Assembly (NCBI GenBank): GCA_965243775.1
Contig: CBDEWF010000075.1
Span: 142,601-206,600 of the forward strand
Length of the DNA: 64,000 bases
Direction of reading: 5' to 3'
Source: Sansalvadorimonas sp965243775
GTDB lineage: Bacteria; Pseudomonadota; Gammaproteobacteria; Pseudomonadales; Endozoicomonadaceae
The notes under the pieces were generated by a model that saw only the letters and a program-made list of their open reading frames with translations, searched no databases and was not told the origin of the DNA. Shown in pieces: positions 34,660 to 44,089 of the stretch. Numbering within the stretch: position 1 is the first letter of the stretch; every line of letters starts with the position of its first letter. The translations under genes were made by a program, and so were the position numbers.

Positions 34660-35559
34660 GTGTATAAAAACAATCTGAAAAAAGAACTGGCAGCTATATT
34701 CCTGTGTGTCAGCCTCCTGTATCCCGCTGCTTGCTGTGGCAGGCACCTGCGGGCAGCTGGAGACGAAGAGGCTGCCTTTTCATTTGAAGCAAAGATCTCA
34801 GATCTGCCACCACTACAGCGCACATACTTAGCCCTGAGAGAGCGGGCTGGCCAGCTGGAACAGGAGCCATCTACCCAGGAAAAAGTACTATCCACCTTAA
34901 CCTCAGCTGTACTTAGCTTTGCCTTTGAGATGACTCACCTCTGGGTAACCCAGAGCTATAGCCCTGAGTATTTCTACAAGAACAGTGCCCCGGGCCAACT
35001 GCCCGATTTCTTTCCCAGAATATGGGAGCTCTGCCTGACCACCCTGAAGAACAGACACACCTCCCTGCTCCTGACCAGTGCAGCCAGCTGGTACAGCCTG
35101 TATGGTGGTTTTTTGCCGGGCCTTACCGACAATGCAGCATTTCTGCACCTGGGAGCCATAGTCGGTCTGACTGCTGCCGGCTATGGAATCCTGACTTCCA
35201 ATATGATCTGGAAAGGCAATTTTGAAGAGTTTGATTTCAAAAATCTTGGATACCTTGGACGTCTTGAAGGAAGAATAATCAGGGATATGCGCTGGGATGA
35301 TTTTGGCAGAGACTGGTTTCTCGCTGTCAACGAACTGGATAACAGCAAACAGATGTTACAGGCAGCTATGGTCGCTACACTGTTCTGCTGGAATGTGCTG
35401 AGCCGTTTTTGGCACAAGGCAGAGTTAAAGGATGTTAGAGCCAGCCTGACTCTGGCCAGAGACCGTATGAAACAGAGTTACCCTAAGCCACGGGCAGGAA
35501 GCGCCTTTTCATCATCCCAGGAAGATGGAAAAGGCACTTCCGTAGCAAAACAGCCATGA
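34660..35559 (+). CDS. Membrane protein of unknown function
   Basis: No family recognised. This 299-residue protein has an N-terminal signal-like segment (LAAIFLCVSLLYPAAC), then a charged stretch, and about four hydrophobic segments (LSTLTSAVLSFAFEM, SLLLTSAASWYSLYGGFL, LGAIVGLTAAGYGIL, MLQAAMVATLFCW). The C-terminus is basic and Ser-rich. The start is GTG with no strong ribosome site, so the true start is uncertain. It lies between xseA and the large unknown protein, on the same strand as both. Confidence 0.55.
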   Translation: MYKNNLKKELAAIFLCVSLLYPAACCGRHLRAAGDEEAAFSFEAKISDLPPLQRTYLALRERAGQLEQEPSTQEKVLSTLTSAVLSFAFEMTHLWVTQSYSPEYFYKNSAPGQLPDFFPRIWELCLTTLKNRHTSLLLTSAASWYSLYGGFLPGLTDNAAFLHLGAIVGLTAAGYGILTSNMIWKGNFEEFDFKNLGYLGRLEGRIIRDMRWDDFGRDWFLAVNELDNSKQMLQAAMVATLFCWNVLSRFWHKAELKDVRASLTLARDRMKQSYPKPRAGSAFSSSQEDGKGTSVAKQP

Positions 35560-35717
35560 GCGGGAAAGGCCTACCCCGAAAAATGAAAATGCGAAGGGCA
35601 TTTCCATGGTAAAAGATATACAGGAAAACGGATGATTGGATTTTTCACATTGGTGGGGATAGAAAGGCCAGCACTACTTGATAGAGGGCGGAACTTTTCC
35701 TTTATTGTTACGTCTAA

Positions 35718-38700
35718 ATGGACTATTTCACTGAGAAGAGAAAACTTTCAATGCTCCCCACAAGTTCTGAGAATGGAACTCTGGATAGACAAAGAAGTCT
35801 ATCCAGCCATGTTGAGACTACTCAATCACAGCCTGTTGAAACCGTCCATGCTGCCCTTGATCTGCCTGGTGGAAAACGCCCAGAGAAAGTAACCCATTCA
35901 GAGATCTGCGCTCGAAGTATCAAATCAACATCCGACATGAGGAGACAACAATTAACTAATATCCGTCAAGCTATGGACATAATTGATAGGGACTATTATG
36001 ACATCAATATAGCTTGCAAGATTCAGGATGCGATTACAGATTTAGATAAGATTATTAATAACAGAATGCCTCTTGCGGCAGATTTCCCCGAATCTGTAAA
36101 AACTGTGGCTTCAGAGTTAGTATGCAGGCTAGTGTTCCCAGGCAATAACCAAGCTTTACAAATTCTGGCAGAAAATGGGGTAGGCCTTAAAAAACTGACT
36201 TTTTATCACACGTTTCCTTCTCCTCTATTGCTGAAGCAATTTCTTGAAAATACTGATAAGCAAACAGCCACAAAAATCATTGCTGAAAATATTTCCATAT
36301 TAATACTTAATAGTAAGAGCGGTTATATGGCGTTATTAGAGGCCTATCTTTCGAAAGAAGAAATAGAAACAAAAGTTCAAACAGTATTAAATGCTATAAG
36401 TGATGGTAACGTTAACCTCAGTCATTACAACCAAGAGTGTCGATTCTCTGATGATGCTGCCCCCTGTTTGCTGCCAGCACTTTTCAATTCGCTTCACTCT
36501 ACAATTACTAAGGCTGAAGCTGAGGATTGCAAGGAGGGTGCAGAAGAGATAACAAATATTATTTGTACAAAATCAGCATTAACACAACTATGTTTATTGC
36601 AAAATCACTCCAAGAGCCATGAACAGTTGACCTTGGCTGAATTACAAAAGTTACCAGTTTTTAATCGGGAAAAGCTATTATGCTGCAGTTTTTTGTTGGG
36701 TCAGGGGAAATTGTTTGAGCTACTCTCTAAAACCCTTTCTTCACCTCCTCAGGTTATCCTCATTCGCCATTTTGATAAAGAAGGGAATCCACTACATTAC
36801 CTGGCATATGCTATATCGGAGGATTTTCCTCACCAATATCCAGACCTGTTAACTTATTCTCCAGATTATGATCAGCTAATGCAGTTCATACCTGCAACAT
36901 TGTGGGCGAATCAAAAAGATAGCACTGGAGCGTTCCCAATAACTTTATTGTATAAACATAACAAAGATAGGTTCACGTACCGGCCACTCCTTGGCCCAGA
37001 CAATAACCTGGTCATCGCTCGCCGCAACTGCCTTTTAAAGCTATCAGCGCCGGAGAGCCTTAACAACTGTATTCAGTCTTGTTTTATGGATTTTTTAGTG
37101 GACATCGATGAGAAGTGGTTTTATGAGTTTCTATTGCTGTACAGGCAGCTGCAGACAACAGAAGTATCTGTTAGTGTCCATCTTACGGAAGAGAGCGGCA
37201 GATTTTATAACGACAAGTCGGAAATATACCCCATTGTTCGTTTCTTTCTGGAACACCCTGATGTCTTACGAAATAAACAGAACATCAGAAAATTGATGGC
37301 ATTGATGCAGCAAGAAAAACAACCTCTTGAGTATCAGGCCCAAGTGCTAAGAGTGATATCGCCCGATGTTCAAAAGTATTTTCTGACAAGCCTATTTAAT
37401 ACACAAGACAAATGGAACGAGACGTTCATTGAACAAAACTACAAACTATTCTACAAAATTGGACATTTCTACCCTTGGCACTGGCTGGCTCAGGGGGAAG
37501 TTTTTGAGCCCTTATCTCCAGAGCTGCCATACATTGCTCCTTTTTTGGAGGCTGTCAAACAATACCAACTGCACCTGCCAAAAGATACTTCCCCACCCTT
37601 GCCAAACGCCTGGGAAAAAGAGTTACTTTCCTGTTCTGATGTAATTATTTATGGACGGAGCCTTGCCTGCCCTTCTCGGGATGTGCCGACAGGCTATCGC
37701 CGTTTTAAATTCCTTAAGAGGCTGCCTGACGCAATAGAGGAGTGGGAAAGCTTTATTCGCGAACAGCCGCACTTGGCGTTTTTCCGGAAACATCGGGCTT
37801 CGTTAGGGTTAGAGAGTGCCTTGCTCAAGCCCATGGGGGTTTATCGAATGACCGATTCCCTCAAAAAATTTAAAACGATGAATCTGCCCAATGAGACATT
37901 ATCCGGGATTGCTATTGAGCCTGACGGCTCTGCATATGTACAAGTGCTGGATGATGATGAAGATACCAGGCTTTATCATCGTTATCCCTACGATATAGAG
38001 GGCGAGGACGGCCTTTCGATCACAGCGTCTTTTGAAGGGCTGAGGCTCTTTGCCAGAGATGCGGCCCGCCTCTCACGGGAAGGGTTCCAGGCTCCTGACA
38101 TATTGGCCACTTTCCATAATTCCGAAGATGTGAGAGGCTGGGTACCAACTCCCTTTTTCAACGGAAGGAGTGTTCCCGGTACACTTGGAGAATGGAGTGC
38201 TCAGGATTACCCAAACATTGCGCCTGCCCCCGTCGGAGTGAGAGATTGGGCCGATATCAGAGCTTTTTGCGAACACACGTCAGCCAACTTTGGTGTAAAT
38301 CCTTGGTTTGACTCAACTCCGGCAGAAGTCCAAAGCCGTCTGAGAATCACCGAAATCGGCAAAACTTTTTATGGTCTGGTCATCAACTGGCTCAGAGTCA
38401 GGCACGATACAAATAGACTGGATTACAAAAATCCACAACATATGACAGAGTTATCTGAGGAATTAACGCTTATCTCCTCAGAGTTGTTTGGTATTGCCCA
38501 TGGCCAGGAACCAGGCGTAATTGCAGAGAAAATAAGGAGTGTGTTTCCCAAAGAAGCACTTGGTCGAACTGCTCTTGAGTGTGGTTACTGGTGCGATCCG
38601 AACTTTCGGTACGTGGAAGACTTCAAGAGTGGCCGCTTCCCGGAGGAGATATACCCGAATCATCCTGACAAAGATTTACACGGTGGACAGTTGAGACCAG

Positions 38701-38855
38701 ATGATCCACACCTTACTAGCCAAGGGATTCGTCGCTCTACTTTAGCGAAAGGCCCTAACTTAGGCATCGATACTGGCACCATGCCGCTGTGCCACCTGGA
38801 CAGCCTGTTCTGGTTTTGTATCCTCATTGCCCGGTTTTTTAATGAATCACAATAA
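35718..38855 (+). CDS. Large protein of unknown function, weak ankyrin-like motifs
   Basis: This 1045-residue protein has no signal peptide and no family I recognise. It appears mostly helical. Two stretches look like degenerate ankyrin repeats (DKEGNPLHYLAYA about residue 353, DSTGAFPITLLYK about 401). From about residue 640 composition changes: the first 640 codons are A+T-rich with many Asn and Ile, while the last 400 are closer to the genome norm and have conserved-looking blocks (RDWADIRAFCEH, PVGVRD). Size, lack of export signal and context in a genome with type III secretion allow an effector role, but nothing shows it. The start could also be codon 12. Confidence 0.6.
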   Translation: MDYFTEKRKLSMLPTSSENGTLDRQRSLSSHVETTQSQPVETVHAALDLPGGKRPEKVTHSEICARSIKSTSDMRRQQLTNIRQAMDIIDRDYYDINIACKIQDAITDLDKIINNRMPLAADFPESVKTVASELVCRLVFPGNNQALQILAENGVGLKKLTFYHTFPSPLLLKQFLENTDKQTATKIIAENISILILNSKSGYMALLEAYLSKEEIETKVQTVLNAISDGNVNLSHYNQECRFSDDAAPCLLPALFNSLHSTITKAEAEDCKEGAEEITNIICTKSALTQLCLLQNHSKSHEQLTLAELQKLPVFNREKLLCCSFLLGQGKLFELLSKTLSSPPQVILIRHFDKEGNPLHYLAYAISEDFPHQYPDLLTYSPDYDQLMQFIPATLWANQKDSTGAFPITLLYKHNKDRFTYRPLLGPDNNLVIARRNCLLKLSAPESLNNCIQSCFMDFLVDIDEKWFYEFLLLYRQLQTTEVSVSVHLTEESGRFYNDKSEIYPIVRFFLEHPDVLRNKQNIRKLMALMQQEKQPLEYQAQVLRVISPDVQKYFLTSLFNTQDKWNETFIEQNYKLFYKIGHFYPWHWLAQGEVFEPLSPELPYIAPFLEAVKQYQLHLPKDTSPPLPNAWEKELLSCSDVIIYGRSLACPSRDVPTGYRRFKFLKRLPDAIEEWESFIREQPHLAFFRKHRASLGLESALLKPMGVYRMTDSLKKFKTMNLPNETLSGIAIEPDGSAYVQVLDDDEDTRLYHRYPYDIEGEDGLSITASFEGLRLFARDAARLSREGFQAPDILATFHNSEDVRGWVPTPFFNGRSVPGTLGEWSAQDYPNIAPAPVGVRDWADIRAFCEHTSANFGVNPWFDSTPAEVQSRLRITEIGKTFYGLVINWLRVRHDTNRLDYKNPQHMTELSEELTLISSELFGIAHGQEPGVIAEKIRSVFPKEALGRTALECGYWCDPNFRYVEDFKSGRFPEEIYPNHPDKDLHGGQLRPDDPHLTSQGIRRSTLAKGPNLGIDTGTMPLCHLDSLFWFCILIARFFNESQ

Positions 38856-39179
38856 TCATAGTTTCGGTCGCGGGAATAGTGAGGTAGCTATAGCTTCTAT
38901 GGGCAGTTTCCATGGACCTGTCGGACTTAACCGACCGTTGCGAGAAAAAGTCCGACAGGCTCCTTGGGTTAGTGGTCATTCAAATCTGCATAGACAAGAT
39001 CCAGACCATACAGATGTTACTGAAAAATCAGCCTGAACCTGCCATGATTTGCAGTGTGGAAAACGAGTGATGTCAAGGATACAAACTGTCATGGGCAATT
39101 TACCGTTATTGTTAGTCTAATCAACTGAGCTATAACAAAAATCATCTCGTCTTTCTTCTTTTTTTGTCATGCAATATGT
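38856..39179. other. Intergenic stretch with one family 1 repeat
   Basis: Apart from the repeat at 38914-38963 no gene, RNA or clear terminator for der was found. A pyrimidine-rich stretch lies near 39150-39168. Confidence 0.4.
38914..38963. repeat. Dispersed palindromic repeat, family 1, copy B (best stem)
   Basis: CCTGTCGGACTT (38917-38928) and AAGTCCGACAGG (38948-38959) form a perfect 12-bp stem around AACCGACCGTTGCGAGAAA. The element is like REP-type palindromes and is the most regular of the four copies in this window. Confidence 0.8.
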
Positions 39180-40640
39180 CTAAATAGTCCGAGCCTTGTT
39201 CTTAAGCTTTTTCATATTAGGCTTGGTAACCTTCTTGCCACCACGCTTCTGAACCTTGATATCCCGCATTAAGCGTTGTTTGCGTTTGGCATTCTGCTCC
39301 TTGCGAGGATTCTGGCGGTCCGCAAAGGGGTTCTCACTACCCTTGAACTCAATACGCAGCGGAGTCCCCATCAGTTTGAGCACCTTACGGTAGGTATTCT
39401 CAAGATAGCGTTTGTAAGAGCCCGGAACAGAATCCATCTGATTACCATGGACAACCAGCACCGGAGGGTTGGTGCCACCAAGGTGGCAGTAGCGCATCTT
39501 GATGCGACGTCCCCGCACCATGGGCGGCTGATGACTGACTACTGCATCCTCAAGAATGCGAGTCAGCTGGTTGGAAGACCAGCGTGCTGTTGCACACTCA
39601 TAGGCCTCTTCAACAGACTCATACAAGTGACCAACATTGGTACCATGCATAGCCGATATAAAGTGGATGCGGGCAAAATCGACAAAGCCAAGCCGGCGAT
39701 CCAGTTCGCTTTTCACGGTTTCCTTATCGTCAGCCGTCATGCCATCCCACTTGTTCACAGCGATAACCAATGAGCGCCCACTGTCCAGAACAAAGCCCAA
39801 CAGATGCAGATCCTGTTCTACGATACCCTCTCGGGCATCCAGTACCAGAATAACGACATTAGAGTCCTCCATGGCCTGCAGAGTCTTGATGACTGAGAAT
39901 TTCTCAACCGTCTCATGAACCTTGCCTCGACGTCGAACACCAGCGGTATCGATCAGAGTGTAGCGCTGCTCAAAGCGTTCGTAAGGGATGTAGATGCTGT
40001 CACGGGTAGTACCAGCCTGGTCATAAACCACAACCCGATCTTCACCGAGCATACGGTTCACCAGAGTAGATTTACCGACATTGGGGCGGCCAACAATGGC
40101 CATCTTGATACCGGCTTCCTCTTTTTCCTGCTCAGTCAGCTCTTCCTGTTCCGGGAAGTCTTCCAGAACAAGATCTATCAGCTGACGTACACCTTTGCCA
40201 TGAGCAGCGGCAATCTGCAGCGGATCACCAATCCCCATGCCGTAAAACTCAGCTGCAGCACTGTCAGCATCAATGGCATCGGTCTTGTTCATGACCAGCC
40301 AGGCCTTTTTATGGCTGCGACGCAGATGGTCCGCAATCATCTCATCTGCTGCTGTTAACCCGGCTCGGGCGTCCACCAGAAACAGTACAACATCAGCCTC
40401 TTCAATAGCAGCCAGGGACTGATCCGCCATATGGGTATCAATACCCTCTTCGTCACCACTGATACCACCGGTATCAATAACGATGTAGTTGCGATCACCT
40501 AGGCGCCCTTCTCCGTACTTGCGGTCACGGGTCAGTCCAGAGTAATCAGCAACAAGGGCGTCCCTGGAACGGGTCAGCCGATTGAAAAGGGTGGACTTGC
40601 CCACATTGGGCCGCCCGACCAGGGCGATAACAGGAAGCAT
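39180..40640 (-). CDS. der: Ribosome-assembly GTPase Der (EngA)
   Basis: This 486-residue protein has two tandem GTPase domains. The first has GRPNVGKSTLFN (about residue 8), DTGG and NKTD; the second has GRPNVGKSTLVN (about residue 184), DTAG and NKWD. A C-terminal KH-like domain follows, with a lysine-rich tail. Der is essential for 50S subunit maturation. It follows bamB in the usual order, after a terminator at 40708-40741. Confidence 0.98.
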   Translation of the reverse strand: MLPVIALVGRPNVGKSTLFNRLTRSRDALVADYSGLTRDRKYGEGRLGDRNYIVIDTGGISGDEEGIDTHMADQSLAAIEEADVVLFLVDARAGLTAADEMIADHLRRSHKKAWLVMNKTDAIDADSAAAEFYGMGIGDPLQIAAAHGKGVRQLIDLVLEDFPEQEELTEQEKEEAGIKMAIVGRPNVGKSTLVNRMLGEDRVVVYDQAGTTRDSIYIPYERFEQRYTLIDTAGVRRRGKVHETVEKFSVIKTLQAMEDSNVVILVLDAREGIVEQDLHLLGFVLDSGRSLVIAVNKWDGMTADDKETVKSELDRRLGFVDFARIHFISAMHGTNVGHLYESVEEAYECATARWSSNQLTRILEDAVVSHQPPMVRGRRIKMRYCHLGGTNPPVLVVHGNQMDSVPGSYKRYLENTYRKVLKLMGTPLRIEFKGSENPFADRQNPRKEQNAKRKQRLMRDIKVQKRGGKKVTKPNMKKLKNKARTI

Positions 40641-40707
40641 TATCTATCGATCCAAAATTCACTTTATGACAGCAGGCTCTCCCGGACTTTCCGGTTAAGC
40701 TCACTTT

Positions 40708-40741
40708 AAAAAACAGCAAACGGCCGCCTTACGGCAGCCGT
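40708..40741 (-). terminator. Terminator after bamB
   Basis: On the minus strand ACGGCTGCC pairs with GGCGGCCGT (one wobble) around GTAA; TTTGCTGTTTTTT follows. It sits between bamB and der, so der probably has its own promoter or relies on read-through. Confidence 0.8.
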
Positions 40742-40769
40742 CCATGACAAAAGGTATTAAACCCGGGTA

Positions 40770-41936
40770 TTACTGCAGCTTCAGAGCTGCCAGGTTCCCC
40801 TTGTTGGTATAAACGTAAACGGTATCGCCAACCACCAGCGGGCTGCCGCGAACACCGGAAGAGTCCACCCGGGTTCGTCCAACAATACGACCATCAACCT
40901 GCGACAGCACATGGAGGTAGCCTTCAAAGTCACCGGCGACAACATAGCTGTTGATAGTTGCAGTACCAGAAAGACTGCGATTTTCCAGTTTTTTCTGGCT
41001 CCAAACAGTTGCACCGGTACGCTGGTCAACCGCGGAAAGAACACTGTCGGTACCGCTCAGGTAGATATTGCCAAAGCCGTCGGAAATCCCCTGATAACTT
41101 GATGCTTCACGACCCCAGATCACACGACCAGTTGATGGCTCAATTGCCACTACATTCCCCTGGTAACTGGCCAGGTACATGGCATCAGTGGTAACCAGTG
41201 GCGTAGTATCAATATCGACCATGCGCTCAAGCTCGGATGTTCCCCTTGGTACAGCGACCCGGGCATCCCAGATCATGGAACCGGTTTTTACATCGTAGGC
41301 TCGAGTTTCACCACTGGCAAAAGCCGCAAACACCAAGTCACCTTTAATAGCTGGAGTTGAAGTTCCACGCAGAGTCAGAACCGGCTGCAGAATCTCCTGA
41401 AGCCATACCCGTTCACCGGTCTCTACATTCAAGCCGGCAATTTTGGAATCAATAGTCTGGACAATAACAGTGCCCTGACTGACCTGGGGAGAAGAAAGGA
41501 CTTCACTGGACACAGGGGCTTCCCATAGCTGCTGGCCATTGTCAGCATTCAGGGCCACCACATGGCCATCCAGGGTGCCCAGGACCACCTTACCTTCACC
41601 GACACCGGTTCCACCGCCAATACGACGCTCCAGGTCGACACTCCAGATCTCCTTGCCGGTTTTACGGTCAAGGGCAGACACACGTCCTGATGACCCGGCA
41701 ACATAAATACGGTCACTGTCCACAGCCGGAGCCAGTCGCAGCCAGGACTGCCCCTGACCATCTCCAACACCACGACTCCAGACTTCAGAAACCTTCACTT
41801 CTTCCTTAAAAGAAGGGAGAGGGTTTGGCTTTACCGCTTCCTCAGTACTACTGCAGCCAACAAGACCCGCCAGGGCCATGCCGAGCACAGCTGAGAAGAT
41901 AGTTCTCTTGTTTCGGGTAACAGGACTGTGCATCAC
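40770..41936 (-). CDS. bamB: Outer-membrane assembly lipoprotein BamB
   Basis: This 388-residue protein has a lipoprotein signal peptide with lipobox LVGC (about residue 28) and an eight-bladed PQQ-like beta-propeller, visible as repeated patterns such as GRVSALDRKTGKEIWSVD, GHVVALNADNGQQLWEA and GNVVAIEPSTGRVIWG. BamB helps feed substrates to BamA. The start is GTG with AAGGAAG upstream, or the ATG one codon later. It follows yfgM by 3 bp. Confidence 0.95.
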   Translation of the reverse strand: MMHSPVTRNKRTIFSAVLGMALAGLVGCSSTEEAVKPNPLPSFKEEVKVSEVWSRGVGDGQGQSWLRLAPAVDSDRIYVAGSSGRVSALDRKTGKEIWSVDLERRIGGGTGVGEGKVVLGTLDGHVVALNADNGQQLWEAPVSSEVLSSPQVSQGTVIVQTIDSKIAGLNVETGERVWLQEILQPVLTLRGTSTPAIKGDLVFAAFASGETRAYDVKTGSMIWDARVAVPRGTSELERMVDIDTTPLVTTDAMYLASYQGNVVAIEPSTGRVIWGREASSYQGISDGFGNIYLSGTDSVLSAVDQRTGATVWSQKKLENRSLSGTATINSYVVAGDFEGYLHVLSQVDGRIVGRTRVDSSGVRGSPLVVGDTVYVYTNKGNLAALKLQ

Positions 41937-41939
41937 TTG

Positions 41940-42614
41940 TTATTCTTCCTTAGCTTGGGTCAGATCATCCAGCTTGAGGGTAACCAGCGGCCTGGGTTCA
42001 CCATTCTCCTGGGCAGTATCAGCAGAGAGCTGGTATGCCTGTCGAGCCTCGTCACGACGCCCCAGGGCCAGAAGAACATCGCCTTTAACCTCTTCATAGG
42101 ATGCTGTGAAAGCACCCGGCTGGTCAATCTGATTGAGAATATCCAAAGCAGCCTTGCCTGTATCACCAGGCTGAGCCAGTACAACCCGGGCCAGACGTAT
42201 TCTGGTAATAACACCAATTTCACGGTTAGGCTTCTGCTGCAGCACCCATTCAAGCTGTTTACGGGCTGTATCCAGATCGCCCGCCCCAACAGCCTTGCTT
42301 GCTTTCAGCAAAGAGCCAAACTGGGCATAGACAGTACTCTGGTGATCTTCTTTCAGAGTATTCAGCAGGTTGTCAAAGGAGGCCTGCTGTTCCTCGGAAA
42401 ATGGCTGTCCAGGCTGACCCAGACTCAGATCAACCAACTCCTGATACAGGCCGGAAGAGACCTGTGCCTGCTCCAGTTTATAGTTTTTCCACGCTTTCCA
42501 GCCATAAACCGACCCCAGCGAAAGCAGCACGCCCAGCAGAATGGCAGATCCATAATCCTTCCAGAACTGCTTGAGGGCCGCGACCTGTTCTTCTTCGGTA
42601 CGCAAACTTTCCAC
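41940..42614 (-). CDS. yfgM: YfgM-family ancillary SecYEG protein (TPR)
   Basis: The 224-residue product has a cytoplasmic start (TEEEQVAALKQFWKDYG), one membrane helix (AILLGVLLSLGSVYGWKAW) and a periplasmic TPR domain. YfgM associates with the SecYEG translocon and PpiD. The GTG at 42614 is chosen because AGGAG lies 6 bases upstream and the resulting N-terminus is like that of the Pseudomonas homologues. It lies between hisS and bamB, the standard order. Confidence 0.9.
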   Translation of the reverse strand: MESLRTEEEQVAALKQFWKDYGSAILLGVLLSLGSVYGWKAWKNYKLEQAQVSSGLYQELVDLSLGQPGQPFSEEQQASFDNLLNTLKEDHQSTVYAQFGSLLKASKAVGAGDLDTARKQLEWVLQQKPNREIGVITRIRLARVVLAQPGDTGKAALDILNQIDQPGAFTASYEEVKGDVLLALGRRDEARQAYQLSADTAQENGEPRPLVTLKLDDLTQAKEE

Positions 42615-42712
42615 TCTGAACTCCTGAGTTCTCTTATAAAATGAAAGTACAGCCCTTATGTCCCCACAGGACGGCACATTCTATTCCTAAGCCCAAATGG
42701 CTCCAGGTTATT

Positions 42713-42756
42713 TCAGCTCATGGCTGTTTTAACCTCAGCTCATGGTTGCTTGACCA
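42713..42756. repeat. 22-bp tandem duplication at the hisS stop codon
   Basis: TCAGCTCATGG followed by C/TTG occurs at 42713 and again at 42735, period 22 bp. The second copy contains the last codons and stop of hisS on the minus strand, as in the tandem repeat at the end of guaB. Confidence 0.65.
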
Positions 42757-44032
42757 GCCTGCCAATACGACCCTTTTCCGCAACCAGCTCCTCAAAAGTA
42801 CTGGTTACCTGGGGCTCATCACTGCGCAGTGACTTGACTGTCACCTTGTCATCACGCATTTCATCTTCGCCAATGATCAGGGCGATTTCAGCACCGGAAC
42901 GATCAGCCCGTTTCATCTGCCCCTTGAAGCTGCCACCGCCACAGTTAACCATCAGGCGCAGCCCCGGAAACTGTTCCCGTACCCGTTCAGCCAGCACCAT
43001 GGCATAGGCTTCGACATCACCAAAGGTAACAAGTGCCACATCTACATGAGTACGCACAGATTCCGGCACTAGATCACAGGTTTCCAGTAACAGCACAAGG
43101 CGTTCCATGCCCATAGCGAATCCACAGGCCACGTTGGGCTTACCCCCCAACTGTTCAATCAGGCCATCATAACGGCCTCCGGCACAGACAGTGCCTTGGG
43201 CCCCAAGGGCTGAGGTGACCCATTCAAACACGGTTCGGTTATAGTAATCCAGACCACGCACAAGGCGCTGATTGACTTCGTAGGACACACCTGCCCTGTC
43301 CAGGATTGCACAGATGCGTTCAAAGTGTTCCCTGGACTCTTCGTCCAGATAATCATGCAGCAAAGGCGCGTTTTCCAACACCTTCTGCGTGCTTTCACTC
43401 TTGCTGTCCAGAACCCGCAGCGGATTAGTATACATGCGCTTCTGGCTGTCAGCGTCCAGGGCATCTTTATGCTGCTCCAGATAAGCCACCAAGGCTTCAC
43501 GGTACATTTTGCGTGATTCTGGCTGCCCCAGGGAGTTGAGCTGCAGAGTGACATGCTTGTCCAGACCAAATTTTTTCCACAAAGCCCATGTCATCAAAAT
43601 CAGCTCAGCGTCGATATCCGGCCCGGCCATACCAAAGGTTTCCACGCTCACCTGATGAAACTGGCGGTAACGACCTTTTTGAGGGCGTTCATAACGGAAC
43701 ATGGGGCCAGCTGTCCACAGGCGATGTACCTGGTTGTGAAACAGACCATGCTGAAGACCGGCACGTACACAGCAGGCCGTGGCTTCGGGGCGCAGGGTCA
43801 GGCTGTCACCATTGCGGTCAGAGAAGGTGTACATTTCCTTCTCCACGATATCAGTGTGCTCACCGATACCCCTGGCAAACAGGTTGGTGTATTCAACGAT
43901 GGGTACACGAATTTCCCGGTAACCGTACCGGGAGAGGATATGGCGGACATTGTCTTCCAGCCAGGACCATACCGGGGTCTGTTCTGGGAGAATGTCATTC
44001 ATGCCGCGAATGGCTTGCAGCTGTTTCGCCAA
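42740..44032 (-). CDS. hisS: Histidyl-tRNA synthetase
   Basis: This 430-residue class II synthetase has the start QAIRGMNDILPEQTPVW, motif 2 in GPMFRYERPQKGRYRQFHQ, the histidine-binding segments LVRGLDYYNRTVFE and AGGRYDGL, and motif 3 near GFAMGMERL. An anticodon-binding domain follows. It charges tRNA-His. In most gammaproteobacteria ispG lies between rodZ and hisS; here the gap is only 57 bp and ispG is absent. Confidence 0.97.
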   Translation of the reverse strand: MAKQLQAIRGMNDILPEQTPVWSWLEDNVRHILSRYGYREIRVPIVEYTNLFARGIGEHTDIVEKEMYTFSDRNGDSLTLRPEATACCVRAGLQHGLFHNQVHRLWTAGPMFRYERPQKGRYRQFHQVSVETFGMAGPDIDAELILMTWALWKKFGLDKHVTLQLNSLGQPESRKMYREALVAYLEQHKDALDADSQKRMYTNPLRVLDSKSESTQKVLENAPLLHDYLDEESREHFERICAILDRAGVSYEVNQRLVRGLDYYNRTVFEWVTSALGAQGTVCAGGRYDGLIEQLGGKPNVACGFAMGMERLVLLLETCDLVPESVRTHVDVALVTFGDVEAYAMVLAERVREQFPGLRLMVNCGGGSFKGQMKRADRSGAEIALIIGEDEMRDDKVTVKSLRSDEPQVTSTFEELVAEKGRIGRLVKQP

Positions 44033-44089
44033 CTTACTGTCCTTCTAAACGATAAATAGGTGATGCCCTGTCAATAGGCGTACACTGGG

